Shown here: positions 43,381-53,881 of the stretch, one piece after another | Layout: each line of letters starts with the position of its first letter | Position numbering within the stretch: position 1 is the first letter of the stretch | Assembly (NCBI RefSeq): GCF_003002895.1 | Contig: NZ_PVTI01000016.1 | Span: 1-64,000 of the forward strand | Source: Knoellia remsis | GTDB taxonomy: Bacteria; Actinomycetota; Actinomycetes; Actinomycetales; Dermatophilaceae | DNA length: 64,000 bases | Direction: 5' to 3' | Notes under the pieces: generated by a model | What the model saw: only the letters and a program-made list of their open reading frames with translations | What the model was told of the DNA's origin: nothing | Database searches by the model: none | Program-made: the position numbers and the translations under genes

Positions 43381-45089
43381 GTCGGAACCTCCTCTGCCGC
43401 AAGGGCGCTCACGCCGAGACGCGCAGTGAAGACCGCCCCGCGCGGGCTCGACGTCACCGTGACCTCGCCGCCGTGCTGCTCGCAGAGCAACCGGGTGAGG
43501 GCGAGCCCGATGCCGCGTTCGCCGTCGTGCGTCGGCTTCGTCGAGAAGCCGCGGTCGAAGACCGTCGCGACGATCGCGTCGGGGACGCCGGGTCCGGAGT
43601 CGGCGACCGTGACCTCGACGCTCGACCGGTCCTGGGTGAGCGTCACCTCGACCCACGGGTCGCCGTCCGTATGCCGTCCGCCGTCCGTATGCCGTCCGCC
43701 GGCGGTTCCGTCGGCCACGGCACCTTCCGGCCACTCACCGACCGTGCCACCGGCGGCCGCGTCGATCGCGTTGTCGACGAGGTTGCCGAGGACGGTGGCC
43801 ACGTCCGCGGAGTCCTCGGGACGCAGCCGTCGCAGCGTCGTCGTGTCGCTGATCCGCAGGTCGACGCGACGCTCGGCCGCGAGGCTCGCCTTGGCCATGA
43901 GCAGCGCCGCGACGGCGGGGTCCTCGACGCGGCTGTTGACGCTGAGGTCCAGCGACGTGCGCCGTTCGCTCACGGCGTCGACGTAGCGGACAACCTCGTC
44001 GAACTCACCGATCTCGATGAGGCCGCTGATCGTGTGCAGCTGGTTGGCGAACTCGTGTCCCTGCGCCCGGAGCAGCTGGGTCGTCGAGCGGAAGGTGCCG
44101 AGCTCGCGTTCGAGGTCGGCCAGTGCGGTCCGGTCCCGCAGGGTCGTCACGGTGCCGAGGAGGCGGCCGTCGCGCTCGATGCGCATCCGGTTCATGACGA
44201 GCACCCGCCCGCGGCGCACGACGACCTCGTCACGCGAGCCGTCGTCACCCGACCCGGCGAGCACCTCGAGGAGGCGGCCGCGGACGCGCAGGTCCGCGAG
44301 CGTCATACCGACCGCGTGCTCGGGCAGGTCGAGCAGGTCGCGCGCGACGTCGTTGACGAGGGTGACCCGGCCCTGCGGGTCGAGGGCGACGACGCCCTCG
44401 GCAATGCCGTGCAGCAGGGCCTCGCGATGCTCGGCGAGCCCGGCGATCTCCGCTGGCTCCAGCCCGAGGGTCTGGCGCTTGATCCGCCGGGAGAGCAGCC
44501 ACGACCCGAGCAGGCCGATGGCGAGGGCGGCGCCGAGGTAGGTGAGGAGGAACGACGAGGCGCCGCGCAACCGCTCAAGGACCGAGGGCATCTCCTCGCT
44601 GATCATCACCGTGCCGAGGTGCCGGCCGACGTCGCCGCGCTCGGCGTCGCTGCTCAGGACGGGGACCTGGCTGACGAGGTGCTGCGACCCGCTGAACGAG
44701 AGGGTCCCTGACCAGCTGGCGCCGTCGGCGACGGCCTGTCGCGGCAACGGGATTCGCGTCCGCTCCAGGGACGGGTCGGTGGAGACGCGGATCTGCTCGT
44801 CCGCGTCCGCGAAGGTCACCGACGACACGTTGGACTGCACGCTCACGGACTGGGCGAGGGTCGCGAGGGCGGTGCGCTCCTCGGGCACGTCGAGGTTCGC
44901 GCGCACGAGCGGGTTGCCGGCCAGCTGCTCGGCCAGCGCGTCGACCCGGCGCCCCTCGACCCGGCTGAACGTCGCCGCCGACTGGGCCACCGACAGCGCC
45001 CCGACGAGGACGAGCACGACGAGGATGATGGCCACCTGCAGCACGAGCAGCTGACCCGCGAGGGTCGCGCGGCGCGCTCTGGTGACCAT
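43377..45089 (-). CDS. Sensor histidine kinase, CitA/DcuS type
   Basis: 570 aa: membrane segment (LLVLQVAIILVVLVLVGAL), external PAS-like sensor (~45-185), second membrane segment (SFLLTYLGAALAIGLLGSWL), cytoplasmic PAS, H-box GHEFANQLHTISGLIEIG, then the ATPase domain: NLVDNAIDAA, DSGPGVP, GERGIGLALTRLLCEQHGG. An odd Gly-Arg-His-Thr-Asp repeat (GGRHTDGGRHTDG) follows the N box, encoded by an 18-bp tandem repeat at 43663-43698. Start 45089 is the ATG just before VTRARRATL; a GTG six codons upstream is possible. Senses citrate-like C4/C6 acids by family. Confidence 0.9.
   Translation of the reverse strand: MVTRARRATLAGQLLVLQVAIILVVLVLVGALSVAQSAATFSRVEGRRVDALAEQLAGNPLVRANLDVPEERTALATLAQSVSVQSNVSSVTFADADEQIRVSTDPSLERTRIPLPRQAVADGASWSGTLSFSGSQHLVSQVPVLSSDAERGDVGRHLGTVMISEEMPSVLERLRGASSFLLTYLGAALAIGLLGSWLLSRRIKRQTLGLEPAEIAGLAEHREALLHGIAEGVVALDPQGRVTLVNDVARDLLDLPEHAVGMTLADLRVRGRLLEVLAGSGDDGSRDEVVVRRGRVLVMNRMRIERDGRLLGTVTTLRDRTALADLERELGTFRSTTQLLRAQGHEFANQLHTISGLIEIGEFDEVVRYVDAVSERRTSLDLSVNSRVEDPAVAALLMAKASLAAERRVDLRISDTTTLRRLRPEDSADVATVLGNLVDNAIDAAAGGTVGEWPEGAVADGTAGGRHTDGGRHTDGDPWVEVTLTQDRSSVEVTVADSGPGVPDAIVATVFDRGFSTKPTHDGERGIGLALTRLLCEQHGGEVTVTSSPRGAVFTARLGVSALAAEEVPT
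43663..43698. repeat. 18-bp tandem GTATGCCGTCCG repeat inside the kinase gene
   Basis: CCGTCCGTATGCCGTCCG twice (43663-43680, 43681-43698), in frame, adding two six-residue units between the N box and the following strand of the kinase ATPase domain. Confidence 0.85.
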
Positions 45090-45166
45090 AAAGAACTCAA
45101 CCTTCACTGCGGCCAGAAGGGGGACAGGGCGAGGGGAGCGGGCAACCATCGTCTCGAACCACTCGC

Positions 45167-45179
45167 GGGACAGTGTCCC
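45167..45179. promoter_or_regulatory. Dyad between kinase and tctC genes
   Basis: GGGACAGTGTCCC, perfect 6-bp arms, in the 110-bp divergent gap 20 bp before tctC. Possible response-regulator site; symmetry is the only support. Confidence 0.35.
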
Positions 45180-45199
45180 CTCTCGCTCGAAAGGTCTCA

Positions 45200-46225
45200 A
45201 TGATGCGATCACGTCCGACCCGCCTGTTCGGCGCCGCCCTCGCCGCCGCCGCACTCGCCCTCAGCGCCTGCGGCGCCACCTCGGACCAGGGCTCCGGCTC
45301 GGGCTCGGGCGGCGACAGCAGCGCCTCCGCCAAGCCGGCCACCGGCCTGCAGCTCATGGTGCCCAACGCCCCCGGCAGCGGCTACGACACGACCGCCCGC
45401 ACGGCAGCCAAGGTCCTCGAGGACGAGAAGATCACCAGCCAGATCCAGGTCTTCAACCTCGCCGGCGCCGGCGGCACCGTCGGCCTCCAGCGGGTCGTCA
45501 ACGAGAAGGGCAACGGCAAGCTCGCGATGCAGATGGGGCTGGGAGTCTCGGGTGCGGCATACACCCAGAAGTCCAAGGCCAAGCTCAGCGAGACCACCCC
45601 CATCGCCAAGCTCATCGAGGAGGCGGGCGCGATCGTCGTGCCCAAGGACTCGCCCTACAAGGACATCAACGCCCTCGTCACGGCGTGGAAGGCCGACCCG
45701 AAGAAGTTCGCCGTCGGTGGCGGCTCCTCGCCCGGCGGCCCCGACCACCTGCTCCCGATGCAGCTGGCCAAGACGGTCGGCATCGACCCCAAGCAGGTCA
45801 ACTACGTGACCTACGACGGCGGTGGAGAGCTGCTGCCGGCCCTCCTCGGCAACAAGATCGCCTTCGGTGCCAGCGGCTTCGGCGAGTTCCTCGACCAGGT
45901 CGAGGCCGGTGAGGTTCGCGTCCTCGCCGTCACGAGCGAGGAGCCGATCGACGCCCTCAAGGAGGTCCCGACCCTGAAGTCGCAGAACATCGACCTCGTC
46001 TTCACGAACTGGCGCGGCATCGTCGCCCCTCCCGGCATCTCCGACGAGGACAAGCAGGTCTGGATCGACGCGCTCACCAAGATGAACGAGTCGCAGGCGT
46101 GGAAGGACGAGCTGGCCAAGCGCGGCTGGACCGATGCCTTCCAGGCCGGTGACGAGTTCGGTGCCTTCCTCAAGGAGCAGGACCAGGCGGTCGCCGACAT
46201 CCTCACCCAGCTCGGGCTGGCCTGA
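45200..46225 (+). CDS. tctC: Tripartite tricarboxylate transporter substrate-binding lipoprotein
   Basis: 341 aa Bug/TctC receptor: lipoprotein signal with lipobox LSAC (ALAAAALALSACG), Ser/Gly linker, then MVPNAPGSGYDTTARTAAKVL, NLAGAGGTVGLQRV, GGSSPGGPDHLLPMQ and the ligand region YVTYDGGGELLPALLGNKI. Captures citrate or another carboxylate. Start at the first of two adjacent ATGs (45200), after AAAGG. First gene of tctCBA. Confidence 0.93.
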   Translation: MMRSRPTRLFGAALAAAALALSACGATSDQGSGSGSGGDSSASAKPATGLQLMVPNAPGSGYDTTARTAAKVLEDEKITSQIQVFNLAGAGGTVGLQRVVNEKGNGKLAMQMGLGVSGAAYTQKSKAKLSETTPIAKLIEEAGAIVVPKDSPYKDINALVTAWKADPKKFAVGGGSSPGGPDHLLPMQLAKTVGIDPKQVNYVTYDGGGELLPALLGNKIAFGASGFGEFLDQVEAGEVRVLAVTSEEPIDALKEVPTLKSQNIDLVFTNWRGIVAPPGISDEDKQVWIDALTKMNESQAWKDELAKRGWTDAFQAGDEFGAFLKEQDQAVADILTQLGLA

Positions 46226-46230
46226 GGCTC

Positions 46231-46746
46231 ATGAGCGACGCGACCACCCGGTCGCCGCAGCGGGTCAGGGACCGCGCACAGCTCGGACTGTGCGCGGCCC
46301 TGGCCGGCCTCGGCGTCCTGATCCTCGTCGACGCCAGCCGGATCGGGCAGGCGACGTCGAGCAACGACCCCCTGGGGCCACGCGCCGTCCCCCTCTTCCT
46401 CGGCGTGGCCCTGCTCCTCGTGTCGGGGCTCTACCTCCTCGACGTCCTCCGTGGCGGTCGCGGCGAGGAGGAGGAAGGTGAGGACGTCGACCTCGACTCC
46501 CGCGCCGACTGGCGCACGCTCGGGCTGCTCGCGTTCTTCTTCCTCCTCAACGCGGTGACGATCGACCGGCTCGGCTGGGTCATCAGCGGCTCGATCCTGT
46601 TCTGGGGCAGCGCTTTCGCGCTCGGGAACCGTCACCACATCCGCGGCCTCGTCATCGGCGTCGCGCTCGCCCTCGTCACCTTCTACGGGTTCGCCATCGG
46701 GCTCGGGGTCAACCTGCCCGCGGGCATCCTCCAGGGGATCCTCTGA
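46231..46746 (+). CDS. tctB: Tripartite tricarboxylate transporter small membrane protein
   Basis: 171 aa with four hydrophobic segments ([67 protein letters not shown]) and an acidic cytoplasmic loop ([11 protein letters not shown]). Auxiliary subunit to TctA. Stop and tctA start overlap as TGATG. Confidence 0.9.
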   Translation: MSDATTRSPQRVRDRAQLGLCAALAGLGVLILVDASRIGQATSSNDPLGPRAVPLFLGVALLLVSGLYLLDVLRGGRGEEEEGEDVDLDSRADWRTLGLLAFFFLLNAVTIDRLGWVISGSILFWGSAFALGNRHHIRGLVIGVALALVTFYGFAIGLGVNLPAGILQGIL

Positions 46747-48365
46747 TGGACAACCTCAACGCACTCATCGGCGGGTTCGGCGACGTCCTCACGCCGCTCA
46801 ACCTGCTGCTCGCGCTCCTCGGTGTCATCATCGGCACCGCGGTCGGCGTCCTGCCCGGCATCGGTCCGGCCATGACGGTCGCGCTGCTCCTGCCCATCAC
46901 CTACGGGCTCGAGCCGACGCAGGGCCTCATCCTCTTCGCCGGCATCTTCTACGGCGGCATGTACGGCGGGTCGACGACGTCGATCCTGCTCAACACCCCG
47001 GGTGAGTCGGCGTCGGTCATCACCGCCCTTGAGGGCAACAAGATGGCCAAGGCCGGCCGAGCGGCCCAGGCGCTCGCGACCGCGGCCATCGGCTCGTTCG
47101 TCGCCGGCTCGATCGGCACCGTGCTGCTCGTCTTCCTCATGCCGCAGGTCGTCGAGTATGCCGTCCGGCTCGGTTCTCCGGAGTACCTCGCGATCATCGC
47201 GGTCGCCTTCGTCGGCGTGACCGCGGTCTTGGGGTCCTCCCGGATCCGGGGCGTCGCGGCCCTGCTCATCGGTCTGACCTTCGGCCTCGTCGGCCTCGAC
47301 AAGACCACCGGCCAGCAGCGCATGACCTTCAACATCCCGGAGCTCAACGACGGCATCGACGTCGTCGTCGTCGCGGTCGGCATCTTCGCGCTCGGCGAGG
47401 CGCTCTGGGTCGCCGCCCACCTGCGTCGCAAGGCCGCCGAGGTCATCCCCGTCGGCCAGCCGTGGATGAGCCGGCAGGACTGGAAGCGGTCGTGGAAGCC
47501 GTGGCTGCGCGGCACCGCCTTCGGCTTCCCCTTCGGGGCGATCCCTGCCGGCGGCGCCGAGATCCCGACGGTGCTCTCCTACACCGCCGAGCGCAAGCTC
47601 TCGAAGCACCCGGAGGAGTTCGGCAAGGGCGCGATCGAGGGCGTCGCCGGACCCGAGGCCGCGAACAACGCGTCGGCCGCCGGCACCCTCGTGCCGATGC
47701 TCGCGCTCGGCCTCCCGACGAACGCGACGGCCGCGATCATGCTCGCCGCCATCGAGGGCTGGGGCATCCAGCCCGGGCCGACGCTGCTGTCGCGCGAACC
47801 CGCGATGGTGTGGGCGCTCATCGCCAGCCTCTTCATCGGCAACACCCTGCTGCTCGTCCTCAACCTGCCGCTCGCGCCGACCTGGGCGAAGCTGCTGCGG
47901 ATCCCGCGGCCGTACCTGTATGCCGGCATCCTCTTCTTCGCGTCGATGGGTGCGTATGCCGCCAACGGCCAGCCGTTCGACCTCTACCTGCTGCTGTTGC
48001 TGGGCATCATCGGCTTCGCCATGAGGCGGTTCGGCCTGCCGGTGCTGCCGATGATCATCGGTGTCATCCTCGGCCCGCTCGCCGAACTGCACCTGCGCCG
48101 TTCGCTCCAGGTCAGCGGCGGGGAGTGGTCGGGTCTGCTCAGCAGCCCCTTCACGTGGATCTGCTACGCCATCGTCGTGGTCGTCCTGCTGTGGCCGCTC
48201 ATCGCCTCGGTCATCCGTCGTGCCCGCGGTGGTGACGACGGCGACGCCGGTCGTGGTGGTGCCGGCCCGGATGGCTCTGACGATGACGCCCGCGACCCGC
48301 TCGTCAGTGCGACCACCCACTTCGGCCGTGGCGGCAACCCGCCCGACTCAACTGGCGGATTCTGA
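46746..48365 (+). CDS. tctA: Tripartite tricarboxylate transporter large permease
   Basis: 539 aa, about eleven membrane segments; conserved [21 protein letters not shown] near residue 35, the [19 protein letters not shown] loop, and [16 protein letters not shown] in the second half. Sodium- or proton-driven permease. C-terminus is hydrophilic ([19 protein letters not shown]). Confidence 0.94.
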   Translation: MDNLNALIGGFGDVLTPLNLLLALLGVIIGTAVGVLPGIGPAMTVALLLPITYGLEPTQGLILFAGIFYGGMYGGSTTSILLNTPGESASVITALEGNKMAKAGRAAQALATAAIGSFVAGSIGTVLLVFLMPQVVEYAVRLGSPEYLAIIAVAFVGVTAVLGSSRIRGVAALLIGLTFGLVGLDKTTGQQRMTFNIPELNDGIDVVVVAVGIFALGEALWVAAHLRRKAAEVIPVGQPWMSRQDWKRSWKPWLRGTAFGFPFGAIPAGGAEIPTVLSYTAERKLSKHPEEFGKGAIEGVAGPEAANNASAAGTLVPMLALGLPTNATAAIMLAAIEGWGIQPGPTLLSREPAMVWALIASLFIGNTLLLVLNLPLAPTWAKLLRIPRPYLYAGILFFASMGAYAANGQPFDLYLLLLLGIIGFAMRRFGLPVLPMIIGVILGPLAELHLRRSLQVSGGEWSGLLSSPFTWICYAIVVVVLLWPLIASVIRRARGGDDGDAGRGGAGPDGSDDDARDPLVSATTHFGRGGNPPDSTGGF

Positions 48366-48378
48366 TGGGAGAGAACGC

Positions 48379-48771
48379 ATGACGGTCCTCGTGGGCTACG
48401 TCCCGAACCCGTTCGGCGAGGCGGCCGTGACTGCCGGCGTCGAGGAGGCGCGCCGCCGTGGTGAGCCGGTGCTCGTCGTCAACATGTCGCGCGACGACGT
48501 CCTCGCCGATGCCCGTCGCGCCGACGACGAACAGCTGTCCAGACTGACCCGCGACCTGGCGGAGCTCGGCCTCTCGGCCGAGGTCCGGCGGGTCGAGGAG
48601 GGCAACGATGCGGCCGAGGCGTTGCTCGCCATCGCCGCCGAGGTGGACGCGTCGGTCGTCGTCATCGGCCTGCGGCACCGCACACCCGTCGGCAAGCTCA
48701 TCATGGGCTCGGTCGCGCAACGGATCCTCCTCGACGCGCGCTGCCCCGTCCTCGCCGTCAAACCCACCTGA
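48379..48771 (+). CDS. Universal stress protein, UspA family
   Basis: 130 aa Usp domain with the ATP-binding pattern GLRHRTPVGKLIMGSVAQRILLDARCPVLAV. Thirteen nt after tctA with ribosome site GGGAGAGAACGC; last gene of the tct operon. Usp proteins are often linked with transporters of this class. Confidence 0.92.
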   Translation: MTVLVGYVPNPFGEAAVTAGVEEARRRGEPVLVVNMSRDDVLADARRADDEQLSRLTRDLAELGLSAEVRRVEEGNDAAEALLAIAAEVDASVVVIGLRHRTPVGKLIMGSVAQRILLDARCPVLAVKPT

Positions 48772-48813
48772 CCCACCTCCCCACCCCTGCCGGGAACGTC
48801 TCGCATCCGAGAC

Positions 48814-48850
48814 GGTATGCCGTCCGCGCGACTCCCGCGGACGGCATACC
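48814..48850. repeat. Perfect hairpin made of inverted GTATGCCGTCCGCG words, before hutH
   Basis: GGTATGCCGTCCGCG (48814-48828), loop CGACTCC, CGCGGACGGCATACC (48836-48850): 15-bp perfect arms, 17 bp before the hutH start. It may terminate the tct operon, or act as an operator for hutH. Confidence 0.75.
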
Positions 48851-48867
48851 TGCGCTGTGCTTGAGTC

Positions 48868-50442
48868 ATGACCGACCAGGCACCACCGCAGACCCCGGTG
48901 CGACCCGTCGTCGTCGGCGGCGAACACCTCCGCATCGACGACGTCGTGCGCGTCGCCCGTCACGGCGCGGCCGTCGAGCTCAGCCCGACCGCACTCTCCG
49001 CCGTCCGCTCGACCCGAGCGACGATCGAAGGACTCGCGACCGACGCGATCCCGCACTACGGCGTCTCGACCGGGTTCGGCGCGCTCGCGACCCGGCACAT
49101 CCCGGTCGAGCTGCGGGCCCAGCTGCAGCGCTCGCTCATCCGCTCCCACGCCGCCGGCGCCGGGCCCGAGGTCGAGCGCGAGGTCGTGCGCGCACTCATG
49201 CTGCTGCGCATCGCCACCCTCGCGACCGGCCGCACCGGGGTGCGCGCCGAGACGCTCGAGGCCTACGTCGCGATGCTCAACGCCGGCATCACCCCGGTCG
49301 TGCACGAGTACGGCTCGCTGGGCTGCTCCGGCGATCTCGCCCCGCTGTCGCACTGTGCGCTCGCGCTCATGGGTGAAGGGCTCGTGCGCGACTCCGACGG
49401 TGAGGTGCTCGAGGCTGGCGAGGCACTGGCCGCCGCCGGCATCGAGCCGGTCGAGCTGCACGAGAAGGAGGGGCTCGCCCTCATCAACGGCACCGACGGC
49501 ATGCTCGGCATGCTCTGCCTCGCGATCGCCGACCTGCGCACCCTCGTCACCACCGCGGACGTCGCCGCGGCCATGAGCGTCGAAGGGCTGCTCGGCACCG
49601 ACGACGTCTTCGCGGCCGACCTGCACGCGCTGCGGCCCCAGCCCGGTCAGGCGCGGTCGGCCGAGAACATGCGGAAGGTGCTGTCCGACAGCCCGATTCG
49701 CGAGTCACACCGCGACCCGGCGGCGTGCACGCGCGTCCAGGACGCCTACTCGCTGAGGTGCGCACCTCAGGTCGCCGGCGGCGTCCGCGACACCATCGAC
49801 CACGCGGCCCGGGTCGCGGAGTGGGAACTCGCGTCGGCCATCGACAACCCCGTCGTCACCCTCGACGGCCGGGTCGAGTCCAACGGCAACTTCCACGGCG
49901 CACCGGTCGCCTACGTCCTCGACTTCCTCGCGATCGTCGCCGCCGACCTCGCGTCGATGAGCGAGCGGCGCAGCGACCGGTTCCTCGACCGGGCCCGCAG
50001 CAACGGCCTGCCGCCGTTCCTTGCCGACGACCCGGGCGTCGACTCCGGCCTGATGATCGCGCAGTACACCCAGGCAGCCATGGTTTCGGAGATGAAGCGC
50101 CTCGCCTCCCCGGCCAGTGTCGACTCCATCCCGAGCAGCGCGATGCAGGAAGACCACGTCTCGATGGGCTGGTCCGCCGCCCGCAAGCTGCGCCGCTCGG
50201 TCGACGCCCTCGCGCGCGTCGTCGCCATCGAGCTCGTCACCGCGGCGCGCGGCATCCAGCTGCGCGCGCCGCTGCAGCCCGGTCCGGCGGCCGTCGCGGT
50301 CATCGAGGCGCTCGGTGCCTCGGGTGAGGTCGCGCCGGGACCCGACCGGTTCCTCGCCCCCGACCTCGAGGCGGCCTACGAGGTCGTCGTCGACGGCACC
50401 GTCGTCGACGCCGCCGAGTCCGTCACCGGCCCGCTGCACTGA
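48868..50442 (+). CDS. hutH: Histidine ammonia-lyase
   Basis: 524 aa; eliminates ammonia from histidine to give urocanate, first step of histidine use. [11 protein letters not shown] and the MIO-forming block read [24 protein letters not shown] in overlapping order: the residue before Ser is Cys (C-S-G) not the common Ala. [12 protein letters not shown] and [13 protein letters not shown] further confirm the family. The start [10 protein letters not shown] follows the GTATGCC hairpin. Two genes of the hut pathway lie directly downstream. Confidence 0.95.
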   Translation: MTDQAPPQTPVRPVVVGGEHLRIDDVVRVARHGAAVELSPTALSAVRSTRATIEGLATDAIPHYGVSTGFGALATRHIPVELRAQLQRSLIRSHAAGAGPEVEREVVRALMLLRIATLATGRTGVRAETLEAYVAMLNAGITPVVHEYGSLGCSGDLAPLSHCALALMGEGLVRDSDGEVLEAGEALAAAGIEPVELHEKEGLALINGTDGMLGMLCLAIADLRTLVTTADVAAAMSVEGLLGTDDVFAADLHALRPQPGQARSAENMRKVLSDSPIRESHRDPAACTRVQDAYSLRCAPQVAGGVRDTIDHAARVAEWELASAIDNPVVTLDGRVESNGNFHGAPVAYVLDFLAIVAADLASMSERRSDRFLDRARSNGLPPFLADDPGVDSGLMIAQYTQAAMVSEMKRLASPASVDSIPSSAMQEDHVSMGWSAARKLRRSVDALARVVAIELVTAARGIQLRAPLQPGPAAVAVIEALGASGEVAPGPDRFLAPDLEAAYEVVVDGTVVDAAESVTGPLH

Positions 50443-50533
50443 ACCATCCGGCCGGTCCGGCCGCCCCCCGCCCGGGACCACACGGCATACCGACACCACA
50501 CGGCATACCCGAAAAGCCTTGAAGGAGAACGTC

Positions 50534-52201
50534 ATGGAAGGCGCCCGCCCCGTCCGCGCACCGCGCGGCACCACCCTGAGCCACGCCACCCACTGGGGTG
50601 CCGAAGCGCCGCTGCGGATGCTCATGAACAACCTCGACCCCGAGGTCGCCGAGCGCCCCGACGACCTCGTCGTCTATGGCGGCACCGGCCGGGCCGCGCG
50701 TGACTGGCGCAGCTTCGACGCGATGGTCCGTACGCTCTCGACGCTCAAGCAGGACGAGACGATGCTCGTGCAGTCCGGGCGCCCCGTCGGCGTCATGCAG
50801 ACGCATGAGTGGGCGCCGCGCGTCCTCATCGCGAACTCCAACCTCGTGCCGGACTGGGCGAACTGGCCGGAGTTCCGCCGGCTGGAGCAGCTCGGGCTGA
50901 CGATGTACGGGCAGATGACCGCGGGGTCGTGGATCTACATCGGCACGCAGGGCATCGTGCAGGGGACGTACGAGACGTTCGCGGCCATCGCGGAGAAGCG
51001 GTTCGGCGGCATCCTCGCCGGGACGCTGACGTTGACCGGCGGGTGTGGCGGCATGGGCGGCGCGCAGCCGCTTGCGGTGACCCTCAACGGCGGCGCGTGC
51101 CTCATCGTCGACGTCGACCGCAGCCGGCTCGAGCGCCGGGTCGAGCACCGCTACCTCGACGAGGTGGCAGACAACCTCGACGACGCGGTCGAGAAGGCGG
51201 TGCGTGCCAAGGAGGAGCGGCGCGGCTGGTCGGTCGGTGTCGTCGGCAACGCGGCCGAGGTCTTCCCGGAGCTGCTGCGGCGCGGGGTGCCGATCGACAT
51301 CGTCACCGACCAGACGTCGGCGCACGACCCGCTCTCCTATCTGCCAGAAGGCATTTCGGTCGAGGAGTGGCACGAGTACGCCGACAAGAAGCCCGAGGAG
51401 TTCACCGACCGGGCGCGCGCGTCGATGGCCAAGCACGTCCAGGCCATGGTCGAGTTCCAGGACGCCGGAGCCGAGGTCTTCGACTACGGCAACTCGATCC
51501 GCGACGAGGCCCGGCAGGGCGGGTATGACCGCGCGTTCGAGTTCCCGGGGTTCGTGCCGGCCTACATCCGGCCGCTGTTCTGCGAGGGCAAGGGCCCGTT
51601 CCGGTGGGCGGCCCTCTCGGGCGACCCCAAGGACATCGCCGCCACCGACCGCGCCGTGCTCGACCTCTTCCCCGACAACGAGCGGCTGCACACGTGGATT
51701 CGCGGGGCGCAGGAGCGAATTGCCTTCCAGGGCCTGCCTGCTCGCATCTGCTGGCTCGGGCAGGGGGAGCGCGACAAGGCCGGTCTGGCGTTCAACGAGC
51801 TCGTCCGTCGCGGTGACGTCAGCGCACCCATCGTCATCGGCCGTGACCACCTCGACACCGGCTCGGTGGCCTCGCCCTACCGCGAGACCGAGGCCATGGC
51901 CGACGGCTCCGACGCCATCGCCGACTGGCCGCTGCTCAACGCGCTCGTCAACACCTCGTCGGGTGCGTCATGGGTGTCGATCCACCACGGCGGCGGCGTC
52001 GGCATGGGCCGTTCACTGCATGCCGGACAGGTGTCGCTGGCCGACGGGACGCCGCTCGCGGCGGAGAAGCTCGCGCGGGTCCTGACGAACGACCCGGCGA
52101 TGGGCGTCATCCGGCACGTCGACGCTGGCTACGACATCGCCGAGCAGACCGCCGAGGCCCAGGGCGTCCGCATCCCCATGCGCGAGGGCACCGACGCCTG
52201 A
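50534..52201 (+). CDS. hutU: Urocanate hydratase
   Basis: 555 aa NAD-dependent enzyme converting urocanate to imidazolonepropionate. Highly conserved: [88 protein letters not shown]. Ribosome site GAAGGAGAACGTC. 91 bp after hutH with two GGCATACC words between. Confidence 0.97.
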   Translation: MEGARPVRAPRGTTLSHATHWGAEAPLRMLMNNLDPEVAERPDDLVVYGGTGRAARDWRSFDAMVRTLSTLKQDETMLVQSGRPVGVMQTHEWAPRVLIANSNLVPDWANWPEFRRLEQLGLTMYGQMTAGSWIYIGTQGIVQGTYETFAAIAEKRFGGILAGTLTLTGGCGGMGGAQPLAVTLNGGACLIVDVDRSRLERRVEHRYLDEVADNLDDAVEKAVRAKEERRGWSVGVVGNAAEVFPELLRRGVPIDIVTDQTSAHDPLSYLPEGISVEEWHEYADKKPEEFTDRARASMAKHVQAMVEFQDAGAEVFDYGNSIRDEARQGGYDRAFEFPGFVPAYIRPLFCEGKGPFRWAALSGDPKDIAATDRAVLDLFPDNERLHTWIRGAQERIAFQGLPARICWLGQGERDKAGLAFNELVRRGDVSAPIVIGRDHLDTGSVASPYRETEAMADGSDAIADWPLLNALVNTSSGASWVSIHHGGGVGMGRSLHAGQVSLADGTPLAAEKLARVLTNDPAMGVIRHVDAGYDIAEQTAEAQGVRIPMREGTDA

Positions 52202-52213
52202 CCCGCGTCACCC

Positions 52214-52269
52214 CCGACTTATTGCGCAGAAATCGCATGCCCGCATGCGATTTCTGCGCAATAAGTCGG
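52214..52269. repeat. Modular palindrome (CCGACTTATTGCGCA head) after hutU
   Basis: Perfect 27-bp arms (52214-52240, 52243-52269) with a 2-nt centre; same outer arm as at 36925 but different inner arm (GAAATCGCATGC). 12 bp after the hutU stop: plausible terminator. Confidence 0.85.
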
Positions 52270-52361
52270 AGTCAGACGGTCAGGTCACGGTGGGGTACTG
52301 GATTGGTTGCGTTCCGGTCACGACGATCCGGACGGCCCGATCGAGGTGGTGGCATGTCGTC

Positions 52362-53303
52362 GTGGAACGGATCGAGCTGTCGCCCGGGGCGATGGCTCGT
52401 GTGCGGTGGGGGGTGTCACCGCTCGGCACGCTCTCGGCCTTCCTGAGACTGGCCGCTTCGGGTGAGCGGCACCCCGTCTGGGGGCGGGCGCGCGACGTGG
52501 TTGGTGGCGCGCTGGACCGTACGCCGCTCGTGGCGGAGCTGGTGCCGCGCGGAGGCCGCGGCTACATGCCGCTCGTGGCGCCGCCCCTGCCTGCGGCCCG
52601 CCCGAGCGCGGATGACGAGCTGGACGTCATCCGCGCCCTCGCGGACAGCGCAGTGGACGACCAGCTGAGCCAGACCGGGCGGCCCATGCCCCGGGCCCGC
52701 CGTCTGCTCGAGGCCGGGCAGATCACCACCGTCCTCGTCGCCGAGCTCTCCCTGCTGTGGCGCCACGGTCTGGCACGGGTCTGGCCGGATCTCGAGCACG
52801 CACTGGACGAGGAGTGCCAGATGCGATCGCATCTCCTCGGGACCGAGGGGCTGGCGGGCACTCTCGACACCTTGCATCCCCGGGTCCGCTGGGCAGGCGA
52901 CGGGGCGCTGCTCGTCGATCGCGGACGTCGGCGCACGACCAACGTGGGCGCTGCCGGGTTGGTCGTCGTGCCGAGTCTCGTCGACAGCGTGCCCAGGCTG
53001 GCGCTGGAGACCGCGCCCGCCTGCATCTCCTACCCGGTGGGTCTGGAGATCGTTGAGGGTTCCCGGCATCGGGAACGTCGGGTGCGCGCGGCCGCCCGGA
53101 TGATCGGGGACACCCGATGGAGGGTGCTCCAGGCGCTGGACGAGGGTCGGTCCACGACGGAGCTGGCGGAGAGGCTGCGGTTGCCCCTGTCGACAGTCGC
53201 AACGCACGTCTCCGTCCTGTACCGGGCCGGCCTGCTGACGCGGCGTCGCGTGGGTCGGTCGGTGGTCTACGAGCGCGACCGAGCCCGGCCGTGGTTCAGC
53301 TGA
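52362..53303 (+). CDS. ArsR-type winged-helix regulator (DUF5937-like)
   Basis: 313 aa: large N-terminal domain (ERIELSPGAMARVRWGVSPLGTLSAFLRLAA) and a C-terminal winged helix (MIGDTRWRVLQALDEGRSTTELAERLRLPLSTVATHVSVLYRAGLLTRRRVGRSVVYE). Layout of actinobacterial ArsR/DUF5937 regulators. GTG start at 52362 fits homologue-like N-termini; GTG at 52290 is an alternative. It lies inside the hut region but its target is unknown. Its stop overlaps the next, convergent gene by 8 bp. Confidence 0.85.
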   Translation: MERIELSPGAMARVRWGVSPLGTLSAFLRLAASGERHPVWGRARDVVGGALDRTPLVAELVPRGGRGYMPLVAPPLPAARPSADDELDVIRALADSAVDDQLSQTGRPMPRARRLLEAGQITTVLVAELSLLWRHGLARVWPDLEHALDEECQMRSHLLGTEGLAGTLDTLHPRVRWAGDGALLVDRGRRRTTNVGAAGLVVVPSLVDSVPRLALETAPACISYPVGLEIVEGSRHRERRVRAAARMIGDTRWRVLQALDEGRSTTELAERLRLPLSTVATHVSVLYRAGLLTRRRVGRSVVYERDRARPWFS

Positions 53304-53784
53304 TCTTCGTGTTCTGGTCCGCGAGAACGAGCCACGTGCCTCCCTCACGCGTCCATGTGAGGGTGAACAGTGCGTGCGAACGACCCAGCTCCGTGCCATC
53401 CGGCGCGTAGGCGATGTAGGTGTACTCGACCCTGGTCCATGCCGTTCGGCAGCCGCTCACGGTGCTGTCGACGTCCAGGAAGTCCTGCCGCCACGAGTCG
53501 CCGTCGGTGAACAGCTGGTCGTGGAGGGCGACGACAGCGTCCTTGCCCTCCACCGAGCTGCCGTCCGGGAAGATCAGCACGACGTCCTCGTGCAGCGTCG
53601 AAGCGTATGCCGTGAGGTCGCGTTCAGTGATCGCGTTCAGGTGGTCGTCGACGCGAGCCTCGAGCTGACGGGCGCACCCCGTGGCCTGCTGCTCCGCGGG
53701 GGCGGCGGTGACGGGCGGAGCCGTGGTGAGGAGTGCGGCCGCTGCGAGGACTGCCGCGGCGAGGGAGTGGCGCGTGGTGAGCAT
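53296..53784 (-). CDS. Secreted SnoaL/NTF2-like protein
   Basis: 162 aa: signal peptide (SLAAAVLAAAALLTTAPPVTAA) then an NTF2-like/DUF4440 fold (VDDHLNAITERDLTAYASTLHEDVVLIFPDGSSVEGKDAVV). Two cysteines may pair outside the cell. Start 53784 after GGAGGATCCG. No function established. Confidence 0.83.
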   Translation of the reverse strand: MLTTRHSLAAAVLAAAALLTTAPPVTAAPAEQQATGCARQLEARVDDHLNAITERDLTAYASTLHEDVVLIFPDGSSVEGKDAVVALHDQLFTDGDSWRQDFLDVDSTVSGCRTAWTRVEYTYIAYAPDGTELGRSHALFTLTWTREGGTWLVLADQNTKIS

Positions 53785-53881
53785 CGGATCCTCCGGGACG
53801 TGGTGATGGGGGAGACAGCACAGCACCACCACGGCGCACGAGGAACTCCTTCGACGTGGGTCGAAGGGTCAGCGGTGTGTG

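Noticed and set aside
46683-48320. 545-codon minus-strand frame opposite tctA
   Set aside because: Antisense shadow of a conserved permease gene; compositionally charged and featureless.
52245-52361. Longer N-terminus of the ArsR-type regulator starting inside the palindrome
   Set aside because: Would encode part of the intergenic repeat; the family-like N-terminus starts at ERIELSPG.
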